Below, one piece after another: positions 1 through 5,125 of a stretch of 7,408 nucleotides of DNA. The notes beneath the pieces are model-generated. The model saw only the letters and a program-made list of their open reading frames with translations, ran no database searches and was not told the origin of the DNA. The stretch comes from a bacterium (lineage in GTDB: Bacteria > SZUA-79 > Acidulodesulfobacterales > Acidulodesulfobacteraceae). The translations under genes and the position numbers were made by a program. The first letter of the stretch is position 1. Each line of letters begins with the position of its first letter. The DNA is taken from the NCBI GenBank assembly GCA_021806125.1, contig JAJZYC010000072.1, positions 1 to 7,408 of the forward strand. The letters are read 5' to 3'.

Positions 1-13
1 ATCCATAAATATA

Positions 14-33
14 CCCCCCCCCCCTTTTTTTTT
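14..33. repeat. C11-T9 homopolymer pair at the left edge
   Basis: Eleven C are followed by nine T, about 65 bases beyond the cheY stop. Such runs are prone to slippage in replication and in sequencing. No stem precedes the T run, so it is not a convincing terminator on the plus strand. Confidence 0.7.
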
Positions 34-55
34 ATATCTAAACTGCATCTCAAAG

Positions 56-95
56 GCGCTACGGAGACTAAACGGCTCCACGGATGCTTAAGCGC
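56..95. other. Weak hairpin downstream of cheY
   Basis: GCGCT (56-60) pairs with AGCGC (91-95), and GGAG (63-66) with CTCC (76-79) inside it. On the minus strand no T run follows, so this could only be a weak or factor-dependent end of the cheY transcript. Nothing else is seen in the first 97 bases apart from the homopolymers. Confidence 0.25.
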
Positions 96-97
96 TA

Positions 98-466
98 TTA
101 AGGTAAAATTAATTTATCCACCGCGGAAAGAAGCTGTTCCGGCTTAAAAGGTTTCACAAGCCATGCTTTGGCTCCCGCGAGCTTTCCTTCCTCGACTTTT
201 GATTGCTGGGATTCCGTAGTGAGCATCATAACGGGCACAAACCTGTGGGAATTCATCTTTTTAATTTCCTTTAAAAGCGATATCCCGTCCATATTCGGCA
301 TATTAACATCGCTGATAATCAAATGCACTTTCTGTCCTGTCAGTTTATTAAGAGCGTCTTTCCCGTCATTTGCCTCTATGACTTCATATCCGGCTTTAAT
401 TAAAGACAGTTTTACCGTTTGCCTGATAGTCGCCGAATCATCTACTATCATTATAAATTTAGGCAT
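98..466 (-). CDS. cheY: CheY, single-domain chemotaxis response regulator
   Basis: This gene encodes the diffusible phospho-carrier that takes the signal from CheA to the flagellar motor. The 122 residues are a single receiver domain of normal CheY length with no output domain. The acidic pair is D9/D10, the phospho-acceptor is D53 in ISDVNMP, the switch threonine is T83 in MMLTTE, and the conserved lysine is K105 in VKPF. W102 sits where E. coli CheY has the switch tyrosine Y106. N55 and E85 match E. coli N59 and E89, the residues beside the active site that matter for dephosphorylation. The ATG is preceded by a G-rich ribosome binding site (GGGGGGT on the minus strand, 478-484), about 11 bases upstream. 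The gene follows mcp2 by 44 bases and is probably co-transcribed with it. It ends in TAA. CheY rather than a generic receiver is supported by the che context. Confidence 0.95.
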   Translation of the reverse strand: MPKFIMIVDDSATIRQTVKLSLIKAGYEVIEANDGKDALNKLTGQKVHLIISDVNMPNMDGISLLKEIKKMNSHRFVPVMMLTTESQQSKVEEGKLAGAKAWLVKPFKPEQLLSAVDKLILP

Positions 467-477
467 AGTTTTAATTT

Positions 478-484
478 ACCCCCC
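478..484 (-). promoter_or_regulatory. G-run ribosome binding site of cheY
   Basis: The minus strand reads GGGGGGT about 11 bases before the cheY ATG. It is the only purine-rich segment near the start and is a six-base homopolymer, an unusual form for a ribosome binding site. Confidence 0.4.
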
Positions 485-510
485 GTTATTATTTTACGAC
501 ATATTTTCTA

Positions 511-1824
511 TCAAAAGAAAAAGAGATTTTCGTCATTTTTAACTTCGTTGTTTTCTTTGATATTTTCATTTTTTTTGAATGTTTTGTGCGTTTGCCTTTG
601 CAGTTCCATTACATAGTTTTTTTCTATATCGCTTATATTAAGCTTTTCCAACAGCTCAAAGCTTTTAGATATGCCGTTATCTTCCGCCTGCGTTACCCGT
701 ATGCCGTTACTGGTGTTATTTATTTCGTCGTTGATTTTGATTACCGCCTCTAACTGCTGTCTCGCAATATCCTGAAATTGAACTCTGGATAGAAGGTCTA
801 AAACCTTTCCGTTAACAGCCTCGGCATGCAGGGAAATTTTCTCTATAATTTCGTTTTTAAGATTATCTAAAATGTTATAGCTGTTAAAAAGAGATCCTAA
901 GTGTGAATTAAATTCATTTAATATGCCGTCGTGCCGGCCGTGGATTTCCTTATCGAGCTTCTCCGTAAACTTCGTCGTCATAGTCTCCGTCATATCGGTT
1001 ATCCCGCGCGCAATTTTATTGGCGGCATCTTCGGATTTTTTGGACAATTTCCTGACCTCGTCCGCAACAACGGCAAAACCCCTTCCATGCTCTCCGGCGC
1101 GTGCGGCTTCGATTGCGGCATTCAGCGCAAGTAGATTCGTTTGGTCGGCTATTTCTTTTATTAATACCGTCATATCTTTTAACGCTTCGGCATTATTTTT
1201 AAGAAAAGATGCTATATCTTTGTCTTTTTCGAGATCATCGAGCCTTATATTTATATAATCGTTTAAATCATTTACAACTTTATCGTTATTCGACAGGATA
1301 TCTTTCATTTTATTTGAAAAATTTTCGGATTCACCTTTTATATTTTCTATGTTTTTAATGAGTTCGGAAACGGCGCCGTCTATCGATTGGGTGCTTTCCA
1401 TTATGGTAAAAGCGGCTTTTTCCGTTTCGTTAATCACGCTTCCGATATGGGCATTCGAAAGATTATTTATATCGGCAATTTTTTCCAAAAAACCGATAAG
1501 GGCATTTTGAAAATTTTTCATATCGTTAACCTGAACCCATAAAAGTTTCCTATCAACTTCTAATTTATTATTAAATTTAAACTTAAATACTAATATAAAC
1601 GATAGAAAAAATATAACGAAGTATATAAAAAAACCAAAAATATAAGCCGATATAAAGGATGCGCCGTAATCAGAAAATACTTTCGGCATATACATAAATT
1701 TCCAATAAAATAATGCAAATACCGGCATCGAAAAAAAGAACGACAAAAATACCGATATTATAAAAGTCTTTTTATAATATTTAATGAATTTGCCTGAAAT
1801 ATCGACATCTGTTTCTTTTTCCAC
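511..1824 (-). CDS. Mcp2: sensorless chemoreceptor-like protein with a CheZ-like FQDxxxQ motif
   Basis: This is a membrane-anchored methyl-accepting chemotaxis protein homologue of 437 residues. Two hydrophobic helices (about 20-42 and 58-81) flank only about 15 residues, so there is no periplasmic sensor domain. No HAMP domain is visible. A long coiled-coil cytoplasmic part follows, with the conserved receptor hairpin tip at about 224-264 (DQTNLLALNAAIEAARAGEH, then GFAVVADEVRKL). After the hairpin, residues 347-369 carry RVQFQDIARQQLEAV; FQD-x3-Q (D352, Q356) matches the catalytic D143/Q147 signature of the CheY-P phosphatase CheZ. The tail (416-437) is a polar Lys/Asn/Glu linker ending in NLFFF. 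I see no clear methylation heptads. The start is GTG, chosen because AAAAGGAGC lies about 9 bases upstream (1833-1841). Its stop lies 44 bases before cheY. The receptor-family assignment is firm; phosphatase activity is my inference. Confidence 0.9.
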   Translation of the reverse strand: MEKETDVDISGKFIKYYKKTFIISVFLSFFFSMPVFALFYWKFMYMPKVFSDYGASFISAYIFGFFIYFVIFFLSFILVFKFKFNNKLEVDRKLLWVQVNDMKNFQNALIGFLEKIADINNLSNAHIGSVINETEKAAFTIMESTQSIDGAVSELIKNIENIKGESENFSNKMKDILSNNDKVVNDLNDYINIRLDDLEKDKDIASFLKNNAEALKDMTVLIKEIADQTNLLALNAAIEAARAGEHGRGFAVVADEVRKLSKKSEDAANKIARGITDMTETMTTKFTEKLDKEIHGRHDGILNEFNSHLGSLFNSYNILDNLKNEIIEKISLHAEAVNGKVLDLLSRVQFQDIARQQLEAVIKINDEINNTSNGIRVTQAEDNGISKSFELLEKLNISDIEKNYVMELQRQTHKTFKKNENIKENNEVKNDENLFFF

Positions 1825-1832
1825 TAAAAAAC

Positions 1833-1841
1833 GCTCCTTTT
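1833..1841 (-). promoter_or_regulatory. Ribosome binding site deciding the GTG start of mcp2
   Basis: On the minus strand this reads AAAAGGAGC, about 9 bases before the GTG codon at 1824. It is the reason for accepting GTG as the mcp2 start. It directly abuts the outer arm of the inverted-repeat element. Confidence 0.65.
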
Positions 1842-2003
1842 CAAAATTGCCGATAGAAAATTATTTTTCTGGATTCCCGCTTTCGCGGAAATGACTTTAT
1901 AGGTTTTTAAGTTTTCACCCAACAGGTGTCATTTCCGCGAAAGCGGGAATCCAGTATTTATATAACTTTAAAGCCATTTTAACGGTTTCTATCGGCAATT
2001 TTG
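1842..2003. repeat. Nested inverted-repeat (MITE-like) element between cheD and mcp2
   Basis: Two perfect inverted repeats are nested in this gene-free gap. The outer arms are 18 bases (1842-1859 and 1986-2003, core TTGCCGATAG). The inner arms are 27 bases (1869-1895 and 1928-1954) and contain GGATTCCCGCTTTCGCGG or its complement; each inner arm is itself partly palindromic (CCGC-TTTC-GCGG). A small central hairpin, CACC-CAACA-GGTG (1916-1928), sits in the 32-base spacer. The inner motif resembles the widespread GTCATTCCCGCGAAAGCGGGAATCC class of dispersed intergenic repeats, with one changed base in each arm. The layout suggests a non-autonomous mobile or REP-like element. In the operon mRNA it would fold into a long hairpin between cheD and mcp2 and could limit read-through. 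No coding content is seen. Confidence 0.8.
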
Positions 2004-2025
2004 GGTCCTTTTTTTTTATTGCTAT

Positions 2026-2505
2026 TTATTTTATTATTCTTTTTAATTTAATTTCAAAGTTCGCCGTATTAAATATAATTATTCTTGCATCTTTTCCTCC
2101 TACATCGTAATTTACGACATTAATTCCTTCTTGGCTTAATATTTCGAATGCAGCGTCGATGTTTTTTTGTCCGATATCAAAAAAACCGGCGGTTTTCTCG
2201 TTTAGTCCTATCACGTTGGCCCCGCCGAAAATTTTAGCCTGCAAAGCCGGACCGTTTGCTCCAATATCCTTCATCCTGCTTATTAAGTTTAAGATAGATG
2301 TATTTCCGTATTTATTGAAGTTTATATCATCCGCCTCGCAAGAAGGCAATAAATAATGGTTTATTCCTCCTATGTTCGTCATGGGACACCAGAGGCAGAC
2401 GGAAACGCAGGAACCCAGCAATGTACGCACGCAAGCAGGTCTTGCGCCGACATAAATTTCAGACGGAAGAAGATAAAATAGTTCCATATTTTCAAAATTT
2501 TTCAA
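2026..2505 (-). CDS. cheD: CheD, receptor glutamine deamidase
   Basis: CheD hydrolyses specific glutamines of chemoreceptors to glutamates, tuning their output. The 159 residues have the usual family length. The catalytic cysteine is C33 in TLLGSCVSVCLW, the histidine is H50 in GGINHYLLP, and T28 probably supplies the third residue. The family signature LQAKIFGGANV lies at about 88-98. In many bacteria CheD also binds the phosphatase CheC, but no cheC is in this window. The start is uncertain: the given start is TTG at 2505, and ATG at 2487 (residue 7, followed by ELFYLLPSEI) is equally good or better, because CheD proteins usually begin close to this point. Neither has a clear ribosome binding site, so translation may be coupled to cheB, which ends 33 bases upstream. 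The stop is TAA, followed by the 201-base repeat-bearing gap. Confidence 0.93.
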   Translation of the reverse strand: MKNFENMELFYLLPSEIYVGARPACVRTLLGSCVSVCLWCPMTNIGGINHYLLPSCEADDINFNKYGNTSILNLISRMKDIGANGPALQAKIFGGANVIGLNEKTAGFFDIGQKNIDAAFEILSQEGINVVNYDVGGKDARIIIFNTANFEIKLKRIIK

Positions 2506-2538
2506 ATTTATAATTTTTGTTATGCCGCAGTACGTGTT

Positions 2539-3609
2539 TCATAATAATCTATTAAAAATATAGCCGCATATTGACTGCAGCGGTAAAACGGCTTGAATAG
2601 CGCCTTTTTCTACCGCCGCTTTAGGCATCCCGTAAACAACGCATGATTCCTCGTCCTGCGCTATTGTAAAAGCGCCGGACTCCTTCATTTCGAGAATACC
2701 TGCCGCCCCGTCATCGCCCATGCCTGTCATTATAATCGCGATAGCGTTTTTTCCCACATATTTTGCGCCGCTTCTGAATAATACATCGACAGAAGGTCTA
2801 TGTCTGCTGACAAGGGGTCCAGTTTTAATCTCTACGTAATACATAGCGCCGTTTCTTTTAACGAGCATATGCTTATTTCCCGGCGCAATCAAAGCCTTTC
2901 CGCGAATGACGGTTTCCCCGTCTTCGGCTTCTTTGACCGTAATTTTGCAAATAGCATTAAGCCTGTCGGCAAAAGACTTCGTAAAATTTTCCGGCATATG
3001 CTGTACTATAACAATGCCGGGGGAATCCGCAGGAAAAGCCTCTAAAAAAAGCTTAAGGGCTTCCGTCCCGCCCGTAGATACGCCGACCATTATAATTTTT
3101 TCGGTAGTTTTCATCATGGAACTCTTTTCATAACGGGGTAATATTGCATCGGCGGATAACTTGGGCTCGACTTTAAATTGCTTAACGGGCCTTAACCGTT
3201 TTATATCCGCCCTTGCCGCAGATTTAACCGCATCTATTATAATAGTTTTGGATTCTTCGAGAAAAACTTTTGTTCCTATTTTAGGTTTTTCGATGATATC
3301 GATAGCGCCGTATTCCAACGCTTTAAATGCGGATTCGGAGTTTTTTGCCGTAAGGCTTGAACATATTATTACAGGAATAGGGCGCTGCTCCATTATTTTC
3401 TTTAAAAATGTAAGCCCGTCCATTTTCGGCATTTCTATATCCAGAATAATCACATCGGGGATAAAGCTCTTGAGCTTATCCGCCGCGACGAAAGGGTCCT
3501 GCGCAACTATGGTTTCGCCTATCTCGGGATTTTCCGCCAATATTTTTATAAATGTCTGCCTGACCAAAGCCGAATCATCTACCACAAGTATGTTTAATTT
3601 ATTACCCAT
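2539..3609 (-). CDS. cheB: CheB, receptor methylesterase/deamidase response regulator
   Basis: CheB removes methyl groups that CheR adds to receptors and can deamidate receptor glutamines, giving feedback adaptation. The 356 residues are of normal length. An N-terminal receiver domain (about 5-122) has the acidic pair D11/D12, phospho-acceptor D57 in ILDIEMP, and lysine K108 in EKPK. A linker (about 125-168) joins it to the methylesterase domain (about 170-355), whose catalytic triad is visible: S178 in GVSTGG, H204 in IVQHMP and D300 in MTGMGDDG. The ATG is preceded by AAAGGCGG about 10 bases upstream. The gene lies 39 bases after cheR and 33 bases before cheD. It should be activated by phosphorylation from CheA, which must be encoded outside this window. 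All key residues are intact. Confidence 0.97.
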   Translation of the reverse strand: MGNKLNILVVDDSALVRQTFIKILAENPEIGETIVAQDPFVAADKLKSFIPDVIILDIEMPKMDGLTFLKKIMEQRPIPVIICSSLTAKNSESAFKALEYGAIDIIEKPKIGTKVFLEESKTIIIDAVKSAARADIKRLRPVKQFKVEPKLSADAILPRYEKSSMMKTTEKIIMVGVSTGGTEALKLFLEAFPADSPGIVIVQHMPENFTKSFADRLNAICKITVKEAEDGETVIRGKALIAPGNKHMLVKRNGAMYYVEIKTGPLVSRHRPSVDVLFRSGAKYVGKNAIAIIMTGMGDDGAAGILEMKESGAFTIAQDEESCVVYGMPKAAVEKGAIQAVLPLQSICGYIFNRLL

Positions 3610-3648
3610 AACAATATGACCGCCTTTATTCCGGTAATGCCCGTTAAT

Positions 3649-4509
3649 TCATATTTTTACATAGACTGACGGAGCCGTTTTTTTAACGGGCAAATCTAAT
3701 CCATAGAGAGATTCCGAATGCCCTAAGAAAAGATACCCGCCTTTGTCTAAGTATTTCAGCAGTCTCTCGATTATTAGATGTTGAACATTTTTTTCGAAAT
3801 ATATAAGAACGTTTCTGCAAAAAATAATATGAAATTTTTCTTTGATTCCATATTCATCGTCCATAAAATTTAATCTTTCGAATACGCACTTTTTTCTTAT
3901 ATACGGTTTAACTTTGACAAGCAAATCTCTTTCGTTCTTACTTTTTAAAAAATATCTCTTCTTAATCGTGTCGGATATGTCTTTGATAGAATCTAATTTA
4001 TATACGCCGTTACCCGCAATTTCCAGAGCCGCGGTAGATATATCCGTTGCAAATATTAAAAAATCTGAAATCTGCAAGCCGCAAAGTTTTTCTTCTTCAA
4101 GACTGATAGCGATAGAATAAGCTTCTTCTCCCGTGGAACAAGGCGCGCTCCATATTTTCAACTGTCCGTCAAACCGTTGGGATATCCGGCGCAGAATATC
4201 CGGTATTGCTTTTTTTCTCATAAAATCAAAATGCGCCGTTTCTCTAAAAAACTCCGTTTTGTTGGTTGTTATGGCATCTATTAGATATATACTTTCTTCG
4301 CCGCCGTTATGCGGATCGAATACATAAGCGATATATTCCGAAAAACCGCCCATTTTTAAAATCATCAGCCTTTTTCTAAGCCTTCCTTCGACCATAATTT
4401 TTTTCGAGTACGGCATCTTTATGCCGGTTGTCTTCTGGATGAAATTTTGAAGCATGTTAAATTGAGCATCGGTTAATCTTTCATCCAATAAAGATACGTA
4501 ATATCCCAT
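3649..4509 (-). CDS. cheR: CheR, SAM-dependent receptor methyltransferase
   Basis: CheR methylates glutamates on the receptor signalling helices, using S-adenosylmethionine. The 286 residues match the family length. A small helical N-terminal domain (about 11-75) precedes the methyltransferase domain. Visible motifs are TTNKTEFFRE (81-90, including the conserved R89), the SAM-binding motif WSAPCSTGEEAYSIAI (120-135), ATDIS (154-158, D156), FCRNVLIYFE (230-239) and GGYLFLGHSESL (257-268). The small beta-subdomain (about 171-212), which in enteric CheR holds the receptor's C-terminal pentapeptide, is present and, by eye, of the same length as the Salmonella one. That fits the DFESF tail on Mcp1. 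The gene begins 14 bases after the cheW stop, with only a weak ribosome binding site (CTGGAT), so translational coupling to cheW is likely. Confidence 0.97.
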   Translation of the reverse strand: MGYYVSLLDERLTDAQFNMLQNFIQKTTGIKMPYSKKIMVEGRLRKRLMILKMGGFSEYIAYVFDPHNGGEESIYLIDAITTNKTEFFRETAHFDFMRKKAIPDILRRISQRFDGQLKIWSAPCSTGEEAYSIAISLEEEKLCGLQISDFLIFATDISTAALEIAGNGVYKLDSIKDISDTIKKRYFLKSKNERDLLVKVKPYIRKKCVFERLNFMDDEYGIKEKFHIIFCRNVLIYFEKNVQHLIIERLLKYLDKGGYLFLGHSESLYGLDLPVKKTAPSVYVKI

Positions 4510-4523
4510 AATCCAGCTTATGT

Positions 4524-5051
4524 TTAATCCGTTTGCACGCTTGATATTTTTTGATTCTCTTTATCGGAAAGTATCTTTAATTCTTCATTTGAAAATACTT
4601 TCTCTACATTGAGTATTATCACGAAATCATCATCTTTTTTAGCCATTCCTTTTATGAATTTCGTACTGATATTAGAGCCGATCTTCGGCGCGTCTTCAAT
4701 CTGTGAAGTATCTAAATCCATTACTTCATATACCGAATCGGCTAATGAACCTATAATCGTTATTTCCTGATTTACGACGACCTCCACGATAATTATGCAG
4801 GTATCCACGCTGATATTAGTCGCACCGATGCCTAATTTTAATTTAAGGTCGATCACCGGCACGACGTTTCCGCGCAGATTAATTACCCCGAGCATAAAAT
4901 CAAGCACCTGCGGCACTTTCGTAATTTTTTTATAGTCGAGTATCTCCCTTACCAAAAGAATATCTATTCCGTATATTCCGTCGTCTAACTTAAACGTGAA
5001 AACATTGAGAAAACCCTGTTTTATATCTATATCCCCTTTATTATTTTCCAT
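4524..5051 (-). CDS. cheW: CheW, receptor-kinase coupling protein
   Basis: CheW bridges chemoreceptors and the CheA kinase in the membrane array. The 175 residues form a single CheW/SH3-like domain (about 14-158). The most recognisable stretch is MLGVINLRGNVVPVIDL (53-69), including the conserved NLRG arginine R60 that corresponds to E. coli R62. The N-terminal 12 residues and the C-terminal 15 are polar and probably flexible. The start ATG has a strong GGAGG (5056-5060) 4 bases upstream, so the start is secure. A perfect 14-base palindrome abuts this site. The gene follows mcp1 by 74 bases and precedes cheR by 14. No receiver domain is fused, so this is CheW and not CheV. Confidence 0.97.
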   Translation of the reverse strand: MENNKGDIDIKQGFLNVFTFKLDDGIYGIDILLVREILDYKKITKVPQVLDFMLGVINLRGNVVPVIDLKLKLGIGATNISVDTCIIIVEVVVNQEITIIGSLADSVYEVMDLDTSQIEDAPKIGSNISTKFIKGMAKKDDDFVIILNVEKVFSNEELKILSDKENQKISSVQTD

Positions 5052-5059
5052 TTAGCCTC

Positions 5060-5073
5060 CGCAATATATTGCG
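5060..5073. promoter_or_regulatory. Perfect 14-base palindrome before cheW
   Basis: CGCAATATATTGCG is a perfect palindrome in the 74-base mcp1-cheW gap. It overlaps the GGAGG ribosome binding site of cheW by one base. It could be a regulator-binding site or a small mRNA hairpin that affects cheW translation; the sequence alone does not say which. Confidence 0.45.
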
Positions 5074-5125
5074 ATTCCTTTAAAATTAAAGTTGCCCTCC
5101 CCAGAGACATCGAATAGGCAGGTTA

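Noticed and set aside
168..616. Plus-strand open frames opposite cheY and the end of mcp2
   Set aside because: They are antisense shadows of cheY and of the AT-rich mcp2 tail, without recognisable domains.
1869..1954. CRISPR array suggested by the repeated GC-rich 27-base unit
   Set aside because: There are only two copies and they are in opposite orientation, which is an inverted repeat and not a direct-repeat array.
1842..2003. Classical intrinsic terminator after cheD
   Set aside because: The stem is long, but no T run follows it directly on the minus strand; the T6 run comes only after the mcp2 ribosome binding site.
2159..4327. Plus-strand open frames of 64 to 152 codons opposite cheD, cheB and cheR
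   Set aside because: They lie fully opposite strongly recognised genes, show no known motifs, and mirror the codon pattern of the genes on the other strand.
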